NCBI RefSeq assembly: GCF_004799345.1
Contig: NZ_SSMC01000001.1
Coordinates: forward strand, 1,364,001 to 1,428,000
Reading direction: 5' to 3'
Length of the DNA: 64,000 bases
Source: Robertkochia marina
Lineage (GTDB): Bacteria > Bacteroidota > Bacteroidia > Flavobacteriales > Flavobacteriaceae
Under the pieces are notes generated by a model, which was not told the origin of the DNA, did no database searches, and saw nothing but the letters and a program-made list of their open reading frames with translations. Of this stretch, positions 34,268 through 42,749 are shown piece after piece (positions within the stretch are counted from its first letter, which is position 1; every line of letters starts with the position of its first letter). Both the position numbers and the translations under genes were made by a program.

Positions 34268-35107
34268 ATGAAAAGGATCGTATTGCCAACAGATTTTTCC
34301 GATAACGCATGGAATGCCATTTCATATGCGGTACAATTGTTTCGCGATGAGCCTTGCGAATTCACTTTTTTACATACCTATGTGCCTGCCTTGTACCGGG
34401 TTGATTATGCGATCGGAGGCCCCGCTTACAGTGGTATAGACGATGCCATGATACAGGCTACGATCAGCGGCCTGGAAAATACCGTGGCACGGGTAGAAAA
34501 GGAATTTCCGAATTCAAATCACACCTATCACCAGCACTATGCATTCAATCTACTTACCGATGAGGTGAAAGAAGTGTGCGAGGAAAAGGGTGTTGATCTC
34601 ATTATTATGGGGACTAAAGGCGCAACAGGAGCTGAAAAGATCCTGTTTGGATCTAATGCCGTTTTTATGATGCGTAAGGTGAGTACCCCCCTGATCGTAG
34701 TGCCGGGAGATTATCAATACACCCCGCCACGGAACGTTTTGTTTCCGAACGATTTCCTTAAAATTCCGGAGGCTGATGCTCTTATTCCACTTACAGAACT
34801 GCTGCAGCGTTATGAGGCACGGTTAAATGTTGTGCATGTAGAGGAAGATCGGGAATTAAGCAAACAACAATTGCACAATAAACAAGTGTTGTATGAGCGC
34901 CTGAAAGGATGTGACTTTGATTTTAATGAAATAAAGAATGCTTTTATGCCGGATGCCATTAAAGACCAGGTGCATGCCGGAAAATATGATATGCTGGTCA
35001 TGATGAATCGTAAACACTCATTTTTGGAAAGGGTCTTACTCAGGCAAAATGTAGATACCCTGGGGTTTGAAGTGGAAATACCTTTTCTGGTGTTGAGAGA
35101 ACAATAA
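34268..35107 (+). CDS. Universal stress protein, tandem Usp domains
   Basis: 279 aa. The first domain is complete (KRIVLPTDFSDNAWNAI; IIMGTKGATGAEKILFGSNAVF). The second is degenerate: it lacks the G-rich loop and reads LVMMNRKHSFLERVLLRQ. One nucleotide-binding site is therefore expected. First of three consecutive usp genes with the same two-domain layout, separated by 9 and 25 bp. Confidence 0.92.
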   Translation: MKRIVLPTDFSDNAWNAISYAVQLFRDEPCEFTFLHTYVPALYRVDYAIGGPAYSGIDDAMIQATISGLENTVARVEKEFPNSNHTYHQHYAFNLLTDEVKEVCEEKGVDLIIMGTKGATGAEKILFGSNAVFMMRKVSTPLIVVPGDYQYTPPRNVLFPNDFLKIPEADALIPLTELLQRYEARLNVVHVEEDRELSKQQLHNKQVLYERLKGCDFDFNEIKNAFMPDAIKDQVHAGKYDMLVMMNRKHSFLERVLLRQNVDTLGFEVEIPFLVLREQ

Positions 35108-35116
35108 TAATAACGG

Positions 35117-35965
35117 ATGAATAAGATCTTATTACCGACAGATTATTCGGAGGTTTCTGTAAAGGCTATTGACTATGCATCAAAGCTTTTCGGAGATTAC
35201 GGATGTGAGTTTAATGTAGTGCACTCTTTTCTGCTCAGCAGATCAGGACTCTCACGACTCCGAAAGCGGTATAAAGACACTAAGGACTTTCGTAAATCAG
35301 AAGCAGCAGCCAAGGATGAGATGCGCAAGCTTCTTCGTTCTCTTTTAGAGTCCCATAAAAATGACCCTCATGTGTACAGGGCGTATGTTACGGCCCAACG
35401 CATTCCGGATAGTATAAAGCAAAGTGTGCTGGAACTGCAATGCGATATGGTCGTTATGGCCACCACCGGGGCATCGGGCCTGAAGGAAGTATTCCTGGGG
35501 AGTAATGCTGTAAAGGTGATCAAGAAGATCGACTTCTGTCCGTTGCTTCTTGTTCCGGCCGGCTATGAATATGTTCCGGTAAAAAAGATCCTGTTCGTCA
35601 ATGATTTCAGAAGAAATTTTGAAATAGAAGAGCTTACCCCGTTAAGAGCAATGGCCAGGGTAACCGGAGCCAAAGTGGTATTGTTGTACGTCAATGACGG
35701 AGAACCTTTTACTCCCATCCAGGAAGGAAACCGGGTAAAACTTCTGGAGATGTTTTCGGGGATCGAAGTGGAAGAGCAACAAATGCCTATGGATAATTTT
35801 TTGACGGATATCATTGAAGAATACAGTGAGAATCACGGGGTAAATATGCTGGCCATGATCAGGAATAAGCACCACCCTGTGTACCGGTTGCTGCGGGAAC
35901 CCGTGGTAAAGCGTATCGCATTCAGCAGTGCAATACCTTTTTTGGTGATGCCTGAGGTAGTTTAG
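35117..35965 (+). CDS. Universal stress protein, tandem Usp domains
   Basis: 282 aa. N-terminal NKILLPTDYSEVSVKAIDYA and loop VVMATTGASGLKEVFLGSNAV form a complete first domain; the second domain again ends in a degenerate AMIRNKHHPVYRLL. The repeated loss of the second-site loop in all three operon members suggests a regulatory, asymmetric protein. It is in the six-gene operon with the 34268 and 35991 usp genes. Confidence 0.92.
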   Translation: MNKILLPTDYSEVSVKAIDYASKLFGDYGCEFNVVHSFLLSRSGLSRLRKRYKDTKDFRKSEAAAKDEMRKLLRSLLESHKNDPHVYRAYVTAQRIPDSIKQSVLELQCDMVVMATTGASGLKEVFLGSNAVKVIKKIDFCPLLLVPAGYEYVPVKKILFVNDFRRNFEIEELTPLRAMARVTGAKVVLLYVNDGEPFTPIQEGNRVKLLEMFSGIEVEEQQMPMDNFLTDIIEEYSENHGVNMLAMIRNKHHPVYRLLREPVVKRIAFSSAIPFLVMPEVV

Positions 35966-35990
35966 ATAAAATCAAATAAAATAAAATAAA

Positions 35991-36833
35991 ATGAAACGTA
36001 TCATTATACCCACCGACTTTTCAGCTCATGCCACCCAGGCCGTTGAGTACTGCCATCGCTTGTTTGAGGGAGAAGAGGTAACCTGGGTATTGTTGCACAC
36101 CTTTGGTGCCGATGTCTATGCCTCGGCAGCTTCTATGGGACTCAAGGCAGACACCTCTGCAATGGACACCCTCCTGCAGGCATCCGATTCCAGGTTACTG
36201 CAATTGAAAGAAGATCTTCAAAGTACCTTTGGTCAGGAAAATTTTACGTACGAGATTGTATCCAGATATGATTTTCTTCCCGAAGCGATCAATTTTCTGC
36301 TGAGTGAACAACCTGCCTTTATGGTAGCCATGGGTACCCAGGGGGCTACCGGAGCCAAAGAGATCTTTCTGGGGAGTAATGCCGTTCGGATCATGGAAAA
36401 AGTAACCGATACTGCAGTGTTTGCTATTCCGGAACAGGCATCATTTGTAACTCCGCGTAAAATAGCCCTGGCAACTACCTATTCGCACCTGCCGGTAGAT
36501 TCACAGATGGAAGTGTTTAAACATTTTGCCAGGGTGTTCAGGACAGAAGTGACCATGATCCATATTTCTGATGAGGTGCGTTTGAATGAGAAACAAGTGC
36601 AATACCGTAATTGGTTGCAAAAGGCCCTGAGTGACCACGATCCGGCTATCTACACCCTCAACAATAAACATATAGGGAAGGCCATCGAAGAGTATATTGA
36701 AAATACCAGTACAGATATACTCGGGATCATAAGCAGAAAACACGGTTTTTTCGAGAGTTTACTGAAAAAATCAACCCTGAAAGACCTCGGATATCACAGT
36801 AAAATACCACTGCTTGTAATGCATCACCAATAA
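35991..36833 (+). CDS. Universal stress protein, tandem Usp domains
   Basis: 280 aa. First domain KRIIIPTDFSAHATQAVEY with loop VAMGTQGATGAKEIFLGSNAV; second domain ends in ISRKHGFFESLLKK without a Gly loop, as in the two preceding genes. Third usp of the operon; the gene for an eRF1-like protein follows after 20 bp. Confidence 0.92.
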   Translation: MKRIIIPTDFSAHATQAVEYCHRLFEGEEVTWVLLHTFGADVYASAASMGLKADTSAMDTLLQASDSRLLQLKEDLQSTFGQENFTYEIVSRYDFLPEAINFLLSEQPAFMVAMGTQGATGAKEIFLGSNAVRIMEKVTDTAVFAIPEQASFVTPRKIALATTYSHLPVDSQMEVFKHFARVFRTEVTMIHISDEVRLNEKQVQYRNWLQKALSDHDPAIYTLNNKHIGKAIEEYIENTSTDILGIISRKHGFFESLLKKSTLKDLGYHSKIPLLVMHHQ

Positions 36834-36853
36834 ATTTTTAAAACCTGAAGATT

Positions 36854-37261
36854 ATGAAAAATGTAGGCGTATGGATGGATAAGGAAAAAGCTATGATCGT
36901 AACAGTGAATGGTACAGAAACCGATATGACCATCCTTGAAAGTGAAGTAGAAGATTTCAGAGCAGTGGGAGGATCACGATCCAAGACCAAATGGGGGCCT
37001 CAGGATGTGGTACAGGACAGTAAGTATACCGAACGGGAAAAGCATCAGATGAAACGTTATTTTGAAGAGCTTTCAAAAGCCCTTGCAGAAGCAGACCTCC
37101 TGGTACTTTACGGTCCGGCAGATACTAACAGGAAATTCAAGCATTTTCTTGAAGACCATCATAAGAACATGGCCGAAAAGGTAAAGGCCGTTGAAAAGGC
37201 TGATAGCATGACAGAGAACCAGGTGAAGGCCCTGATAAGAGACTACTTTAATAATGGCTGA
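36854..37261 (+). CDS. Small eRF1-domain-3/BaeRF-like protein
   Basis: 135 aa, predicted cytosolic. The pattern VGVWMDKEKAMIVTV, SEVEDFRAVGGSR, then a helix and LLVLYGPADTNRKFKHFL resembles the release-factor domain 3 fold of BaeRF/Vms1-like proteins, in which a GPA-x-x-K element is typical. Such proteins are proposed to act at ribosomes; whether this one does is inference. It has no recognised catalytic residue. It lies between usp and nuclease genes in the same operon. Confidence 0.55.
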   Translation: MKNVGVWMDKEKAMIVTVNGTETDMTILESEVEDFRAVGGSRSKTKWGPQDVVQDSKYTEREKHQMKRYFEELSKALAEADLLVLYGPADTNRKFKHFLEDHHKNMAEKVKAVEKADSMTENQVKALIRDYFNNG

Positions 37262-37282
37262 AAAGCTTCATGTTTTTTAGAA

Positions 37283-38125
37283 TTGGCTACCGGTCACATA
37301 TTTATCACCAAATCGTCGGGGGAAAAGGTCGAATTTTCCCTCGACAAGATTAAAGCCTCTCTGAGAAGAACCGGGGCTGATGATCCTTTGATCGAAAAAA
37401 TTCTCGCTACCCTTGCCGATGAGGTATACGATGGTATTACCACCGGGGAAGTCTATAACCGTGCCTATGCCATGTTAAAGCAAGCCCGCTCTGTGCTGGC
37501 TTCCAGGTATAAATTAAAAAGGGCCATCTACGAACTGGGCCCGACAGGATTTCCTTTTGAAAAATTCATAGCAGCCATTCTCCAGTATTCCGGGTACCAT
37601 ACCGAAACCGGGGTTGTTATAGCGGGGAAATGCGTGCATCATGAGGTGGATGTGCTGGCCCGTAAAAACGGAACGGTGACCCCGATAGAATGTAAGTTTC
37701 ACGGACAGCAGGGTATTAATTGCAATGTGAAGGTACCCCTTTATATATATTCGAGGTATACCGATATCCTGGAGAACTGGAAAAAGGAAGATCAGCTGCA
37801 ACCTGTGTGGGTGGCTACCAATACACGATTTACAAAAGACGCCATTGAATACGGCCATTGCAGGGGGATGTATCTTTTAAGCTGGGATCTGCCGGAAGGG
37901 GATAGCCTCAAGGAGCGGATCGACCGATTGGGGTTATACCCCATTACAGCCTCTTCACTGCTTACCTCCCGGGATAAGAACTACCTTTTGGAAAAGGGAG
38001 TGGTTTTATGTCGCGACCTTATGAAGGAGTCATTTTACCTTGATCATGCAGGGATTTCTGAATCGCGACAGAAAAGAATACTTGATGAAATGCATAAACT
38101 CTGCCAATGTGGAAACCACCTTTAG
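37283..38125 (+). CDS. ATP-cone domain fused to a PD-(D/E)XK nuclease-like domain
   Basis: 280 aa. Residues 5-85 form an ATP-cone (VEFSLDKIKASLRRTGADD), the nucleotide-sensing domain known from ribonucleotide reductase and NrdR. Residues 90-190 have a restriction-endonuclease-like core with D123 (HEVDVL) and E136-x-K138 (PIECKF). The predicted role is an ATP/dATP-sensing nuclease. The start is TTG; no in-frame ATG precedes the ATP-cone. Its end overlaps the next gene by 41 bp, so translation is probably coupled. Confidence 0.8.
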   Translation: MATGHIFITKSSGEKVEFSLDKIKASLRRTGADDPLIEKILATLADEVYDGITTGEVYNRAYAMLKQARSVLASRYKLKRAIYELGPTGFPFEKFIAAILQYSGYHTETGVVIAGKCVHHEVDVLARKNGTVTPIECKFHGQQGINCNVKVPLYIYSRYTDILENWKKEDQLQPVWVATNTRFTKDAIEYGHCRGMYLLSWDLPEGDSLKERIDRLGLYPITASSLLTSRDKNYLLEKGVVLCRDLMKESFYLDHAGISESRQKRILDEMHKLCQCGNHL

Positions 38126-39482
38126 CATAAAATTTCTTGGAGCAGCAGGTACGGTTACCGGATCTAAGTACCTTTTGGAAACCTCTGAACTCAGGATCCT
38201 GATCGATTGTGGTTTGTTTCAGGGAGAAAAATCACTTCGGGAAAAGAACTGGGAACCTCTGGAGGTTGATGCCTCTACCATTGATCTGGTGATTCTTACC
38301 CACGGTCATCTCGACCATGTGGGCTTTCTGCCCAGACTGGTACGACTGGGGTTTCGCGGTCGTATTTACGCTACTTCTCCCACCCTGAGCATTACCCGCA
38401 TTATTCTGGAAGATTCTGCTAAGATCCAGGAAGAGGATGCAGAACAAGCGAATCGGGAAGGATATTCCAGGCATGATCCGGCTTTACCCCTCTATGATCA
38501 GCATGATGTGGAAAGCACCTTTGATCGTTTAGACCCACAACCGGCGGGAGTCTATATTGAATTGGCTCCCGGCATCGGGTACAAACATCATTACGCTGGG
38601 CATATTCTCGGTGCTACCTGGTTGACGTTTGAGATTCATGGTAAAACGGTGGTGTTTTCCGGAGACCTGGGAAGGGAAAATGATCTCCTGCTCAGGGAGG
38701 TTGAAAAACCAAAAAAAGCAGACATCATCATTATGGAGTCTACCTATGGAGACAGAGAGCGCCTGGAAGAGGATGTTAATGAGCTGCTTGTTTCTTTGGT
38801 CAATGAGGTCATACACAAACGGGGAAATTTAATAGTGCCGAGTTTTGCAGTAGAAAGGGCCCAACTCCTGGTGTATTATTTCTGGAAGCTGTATACCAGA
38901 AACCGAATCCCTGCCATTCCGGTAGTGGTAGACAGCCCCATGAGCAATAAGGTGTTTGACAGTTTTTTCAAATATCCTGACTGGCATAAACTTGATATAG
39001 CGACCCTGGGGGAGATGTTGAATTATGTTGAAGTAGTAGATTCATATCGTGATACCTGGCGGATAATAGATCGGAAGCAGCCTAAAGTGGTCATTGCAGG
39101 CAGTGGTATGATCACCGGTGGCAGGGTGCTCACCTATCTGCAACAGCTCATAGATGAGCCCGAGACCATCGTTTTACTGGCCGGTTACCAGGCCGAAGGC
39201 ACCCGGGGAAGGGACCTTCTGGAAGGAGCAGCAACCTTAAAGTTTTTTGGAAAGGAATACCCGGTAAGGGCCAGGGTAGAGTGCCTGCAAAGCCTATCGG
39301 CCCATGCCGACCAAAGTGAATTACTGGATTGGTTAAGCGACCTGGAATCAACCCCCGAGAAGATTTTTCTGGTACACGGAGAACCCGAGGCAGCACAGGC
39401 ATTAAAAGAAGAGCTCGAAAAGAACTACGGGTTTAAGGTGGAGATCCCGGAGATGGGAACTGTTAGGGAAATAGGGATGTAG
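38085..39482 (+). CDS. Beta-CASP metallo-beta-lactamase-fold hydrolase (RNA-processing type)
   Basis: 465 aa from MKCINSANVE. MBL motif H73xH75xD77H78 (THGHLDHVG), further metal ligands in HYAGHILGA and FSGDLG, and beta-CASP elements STYGDRE and SAHADQ with C-terminal VHGEPEA. This is the family of CPSF73-like and RNase J-like nucleases (YsH1/RMMBL proteins), so an endo- or exoribonuclease is likely. An earlier ATG at 38040 is possible but lies deeper in the upstream gene. It ends the operon; a 16-bp tandem duplication straddles the stop codon. Confidence 0.88.
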   Translation: MKCINSANVETTFSIKFLGAAGTVTGSKYLLETSELRILIDCGLFQGEKSLREKNWEPLEVDASTIDLVILTHGHLDHVGFLPRLVRLGFRGRIYATSPTLSITRIILEDSAKIQEEDAEQANREGYSRHDPALPLYDQHDVESTFDRLDPQPAGVYIELAPGIGYKHHYAGHILGATWLTFEIHGKTVVFSGDLGRENDLLLREVEKPKKADIIIMESTYGDRERLEEDVNELLVSLVNEVIHKRGNLIVPSFAVERAQLLVYYFWKLYTRNRIPAIPVVVDSPMSNKVFDSFFKYPDWHKLDIATLGEMLNYVEVVDSYRDTWRIIDRKQPKVVIAGSGMITGGRVLTYLQQLIDEPETIVLLAGYQAEGTRGRDLLEGAATLKFFGKEYPVRARVECLQSLSAHADQSELLDWLSDLESTPEKIFLVHGEPEAAQALKEELEKNYGFKVEIPEMGTVREIGM

Positions 39483-39500
39483 GGAAATAGGGATATGTGG

Positions 39501-39563
39501 GGAGCGAACGGTTGTAAAAGGTCTGGTCGACCTTTTACAGAGAGCTGCCAGCTGGTGCGCGGG
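39501..39563 (-). repeat. 63-bp interspersed palindromic repeat, copy C
   Basis: Minus-strand copy with the standard 63-bp length. Its central hairpin is GTAAAAGGTC-GACCA-GACCTTTTAC, different in sequence from copies B and D but still self-complementary. A rearranged relative follows at 39588-39654, with the end and hairpin modules in swapped order (CGAGCGTGTAAAAATCAG and GCCAGGCGGCGCGCTGG). Confidence 0.7.
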
Positions 39564-39669
39564 CGATATAGTTAGTTTAGCGGTACAGGGGCGAAGGTGC
39601 CAGGCGGCGCGCTGGTTAAAATCGAGCGTGTAAAAATCAGCCAGTGACTGTTTTAAGTATAAAGGAGTG

Positions 39670-40149
39670 TCAATTTTCAAGATTTATTTCTGTACTGATC
39701 ATTCCGGTGGTAAAAGCGTTTTGATTTAAAACCGGGGTTATATCAGGCGGATTGTTGTTTATGGAAATGCTCTCCATGTGCGGACGAAAATCCTTTGCGT
39801 AGAAGGTCTTTGATCTTTTGAAGGGGAGCGATGCCAGTGCAACGACCCCTCCTACGAGGAATCCGGCCAACCCAAAGAATATGATTGTATCACCGCGAGT
39901 AAAGAAACTATTTTCTTCAAAGGATAGGGCTCCTGTAACTAAACCAAGTGCCCCAAATGCTAATGATGACACTCCGATCCTGTATCCCGCTGAGCGACCT
40001 GTTTTGATCTTGTAAAAAGAAGAATAGGGGTATTCGATTCTTTCTCCATGTCTTTGAATAATAATGGATTGATCGGTAATGGAAATCACTTTTCCATAGC
40101 CTGTTTTATGATCAGAATGATCATAAACTCTAATGAATTTATGCATCAA
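39670..40149 (-). CDS. Membrane protein of unknown function
   Basis: 159 aa. An N-terminal soluble part of small beta type (FIRVYDHSDHKTGYGKVISITDQSIII) precedes two hydrophobic segments (about 55-75 and 85-105: IGVSSLAFGALGLVTGAL; TIIFFGLAGFLVGGVVALA), then a polar C-terminal tail. No family is recognised. It is convergent with the beta-CASP gene across the repeat spacer. The next upstream gene on the same strand ends 65 bp away, so it could be independent. Confidence 0.6.
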   Translation of the reverse strand: MMHKFIRVYDHSDHKTGYGKVISITDQSIIIQRHGERIEYPYSSFYKIKTGRSAGYRIGVSSLAFGALGLVTGALSFEENSFFTRGDTIIFFGLAGFLVGGVVALASLPFKRSKTFYAKDFRPHMESISINNNPPDITPVLNQNAFTTGMISTEINLEN

Positions 40150-40214
40150 TTAGGTGGTGTTTTGACACCACACACTCCACTGGAATAGTATGATGATAAA
40201 CGGGATCATTGTTT

Positions 40215-41096
40215 TCATTGGAATACAGCTTTAGGAGATTTATTCAATTTATTGTGAGATCGGTGTTTATGAGGAATGTGAACGGCTTTATTAGTTCTGG
40301 GGTTTCCATTATTCAGGTTTTTCATAGCCTTAGCAGTTATAAGTTCTTTCAAATACTTTGGTAATATCTTATCGAGCACCAGGAAGCTTTGGTTAACCTT
40401 TCCGGGAATAATGATCTCCTTACCTTCCATTAACTTATCCAAAGTGATCTCTGCCACCTCTTCGGGGTTCATTATGGATTGTCTTGTAAACCACCCGGCG
40501 GTTCTGTTCTGATATGTATGACTGGCGGAAGTGTTCATGCCACCCGGGCAAACCACGCTTACCTTGACTCCCGATCCCTTTAACTCTCTTCGTAAGCTCT
40601 GCGAAAAACTTAGTATAAATGCTTTTGTAGCCCCATACACCTGTTTGCCGGGTAAGTAAAAATAGCAGGCAAGACTGCCCACATTTAAAATGTTTGAAGG
40701 AATGTTTTGTTTGAGCGTGGGCAAGAAAAGTTTTGAGAGTAAGGTAGGGGTGAGCATATTCAGGTTCATCTGCAATTGCAGGTAGTCCCAGGTGAGGTTT
40801 TCAAGGTAATCCCTGCTCAGAATGCCGGCGTTGTTAATCAGTGAATTGATCTTCAGATCTTGCTCCTTCACAATAGTATACAGGGCATGACAATTCTCTG
40901 AACGGGTAAGATCTCCTTCAAAGATATGTACTTTAACATCGTAATTGCGTTTCAGGAAAAGTGCCAGTTCAGGTAGCCCTGATCCGGGTAGGGCAGCCAA
41001 AACCAGGTTTTTCCCTCTCCTGGCAGAGCCAACCGTCAGAGCTTTACCAAAACCCTGACTGGCCCCTGTTATTAATGTAAAGGTATCAGTTTTCAT
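40215..41096 (-). CDS. Short-chain dehydrogenase/reductase
   Basis: 293 aa classical SDR. NAD(P)-binding TGASQGFGKAL, NNAGIL motif and catalytic YGATK (YxxxK) with the Ser in NVGSLACYF are present. The extended C-terminus (MKNLNNGNPRTNKAV) is basic. Substrate unknown. It is the last gene of a coupled minus-strand operon with an epimerase, a CPBP-like protein and a secreted protein; the overlap with the epimerase gene is 11 bp. Confidence 0.9.
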   Translation of the reverse strand: MKTDTFTLITGASQGFGKALTVGSARRGKNLVLAALPGSGLPELALFLKRNYDVKVHIFEGDLTRSENCHALYTIVKEQDLKINSLINNAGILSRDYLENLTWDYLQLQMNLNMLTPTLLSKLFLPTLKQNIPSNILNVGSLACYFYLPGKQVYGATKAFILSFSQSLRRELKGSGVKVSVVCPGGMNTSASHTYQNRTAGWFTRQSIMNPEEVAEITLDKLMEGKEIIIPGKVNQSFLVLDKILPKYLKELITAKAMKNLNNGNPRTNKAVHIPHKHRSHNKLNKSPKAVFQ

Positions 41097-42075
41097 TGTT
41101 CATAAATTTTAAGGTGTTTTCTATACCTCTTTCAAGGCCTGTTGTATTATAGTGAAGGAGTGTTCTGGCATGGGTAATCATAGCCTCTCTCTCTGTGAAA
41201 AGTGAATCCAGGAGCTTGGGATTGAAAGTGCCATGTACACCAAGTAGTTTACCCACCAGGTAAATAAATTTTATTATCGTACGCACCAATCCATAGGGGA
41301 GGCAGATTAGTTTTAAGCTGCTTCCACTCTTTTCGCGAGCTATCCTGATCAGATTGCGGTAGTCGCAGTTTTCACCTCCGACGATGAGCCTTTCGTTTAA
41401 GGGACTCCCCGGATGCAGGCATTTTTCAATAGCGAGAAGGGCATCATCTATGTAAAGGTAGTTCGCTTTTGTGTGAAGACGGTTTGGCAGGATCATGCAC
41501 TTTCCCTTTGCAATCCGTTGTAGGAATCGATTAACACCATTAGAAAAAGTGTAATTCCCGGGGCCATACAAGCGGCTGACATTGAGGATGAGATAGGGCA
41601 CACTATCTTTTCCAAAATCAATGACCAGTTCTTCAGCCATAGCCTTTGTTAGTTCATAGTGATTTTGATAGGCTATAGTTCTTGGTTGCTTTTCATGGAT
41701 AGGAACTCCCGGAAATGACTTCCCCAGAACTGATAAGGAACTAATAAAGATGAATTTTTCGATGTTATGATTTTTTGCAGTGATCAAAAGGTTATAGGTG
41801 CCTTGCACATTGGCATCATAAAATTTCTTCATATAGGGGTCATTCATTCTTGTATAAGCCGCGGCGTGAATGATCGTTGTACAGCCAAGTATAGCTAGGT
41901 CAATTGTAGAGGGCTTTGTCAGGTCTCCTTCAAAGATTCGGATATTGTTGGTGTCAGAATGCTTCCAGCTGCATCTGTTCCGACATAATCCATGTACGGT
42001 GTAGCCTGCCCCTGCCAGGTGCAGGGCAAGTCGACTTCCAAGGTATCCTGTGACTCCTGTGATCAGAACTTTCAT
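41086..42075 (-). CDS. NAD-dependent epimerase/dehydratase family protein
   Basis: 329 aa extended SDR. TGVTGYLGSRLA is the cofactor loop, and YELTKA supplies the YxxxK pair. The C-terminal half is like that of 3-beta-hydroxysteroid dehydrogenase or dihydroflavonol reductase relatives (GLCRNR after TVH; GGENCDYRNLI). It probably reduces or epimerises a sugar or lipid substrate. It overlaps the neighbouring CPBP gene by 4 bp (ATGA). Confidence 0.88.
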   Translation of the reverse strand: MKVLITGVTGYLGSRLALHLAGAGYTVHGLCRNRCSWKHSDTNNIRIFEGDLTKPSTIDLAILGCTTIIHAAAYTRMNDPYMKKFYDANVQGTYNLLITAKNHNIEKFIFISSLSVLGKSFPGVPIHEKQPRTIAYQNHYELTKAMAEELVIDFGKDSVPYLILNVSRLYGPGNYTFSNGVNRFLQRIAKGKCMILPNRLHTKANYLYIDDALLAIEKCLHPGSPLNERLIVGGENCDYRNLIRIAREKSGSSLKLICLPYGLVRTIIKFIYLVGKLLGVHGTFNPKLLDSLFTEREAMITHARTLLHYNTTGLERGIENTLKFMNNEN

Positions 42076-42749
42076 TTTTTTATGGGTTTTAGGATTAGGT
42101 GATATAGTAAAAAGCCTTCATGGCTCAGTGACAGTAGCAGGTGAAGGCAGATTGCCGGCCAAACCGATTGACTGTGAAACGTGGTATAACATAAAACCAA
42201 CCCAAAAGGGATAGTTCCTATGAGTTCAGCCTTTGAATCCCTGATATGGATCAGGAAATACAGTATGAGGTTGATCAGTACAGCAACTAAGGCGTTTGTG
42301 AATAGTAATACCCCCAGGAACAGTACACCGCGAAAGAATAATTCATAAACGGTTAAGTAAATGATTCTTGAGATCAGGTAGGTGAATGCGTTATAATAAT
42401 CGGGAAGTATCTGTTTGAAAGTTTGTTCTTCCAGTACCTTTCGGGCAGAAAATATACCCAGCCCTGTTGTCATTAAGATCAATACGAGATATGTAGAGGT
42501 TAAATATCCCGAAAAATGGGGCTGTTTTAAAAGGGAAGGTAGCGAAAGATAAGGGGTTGGTATTACCAATGAAAAGGCAAGGATACAAGTTCCCATGATT
42601 TGCATTTGAATGAGCTTACCACTAATCGTTCCCAGTTTTAGTTGTTGCGAAAGTCGTTTTTCCTGCTTTCCTGCAGCTTGGAGCGAAAACAAGAGGAAGG
42701 CAAGAAAAACAACTGTACATAGCGATATGTGATGGATAAGGTTATTCAT
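42072..42749 (-). CDS. CPBP-family intramembrane protein with a divergent active site
   Basis: 225 aa with six or seven hydrophobic segments. The expected CPBP/Rce1 motif EExxxR reads YELFFRG, so the first Glu is Tyr; the second motif FxxxH is present as YFLIH, and the third region (WPAICLHLLLS) keeps a His. The protein may be an inactive or altered member of the CAAX protease-like family. It overlaps the genes on both sides by 4 and 8 bp. Confidence 0.6.
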   Translation of the reverse strand: MNNLIHHISLCTVVFLAFLLFSLQAAGKQEKRLSQQLKLGTISGKLIQMQIMGTCILAFSLVIPTPYLSLPSLLKQPHFSGYLTSTYLVLILMTTGLGIFSARKVLEEQTFKQILPDYYNAFTYLISRIIYLTVYELFFRGVLFLGVLLFTNALVAVLINLILYFLIHIRDSKAELIGTIPFGLVLCYTTFHSQSVWPAICLHLLLSLSHEGFLLYHLILKPIKK

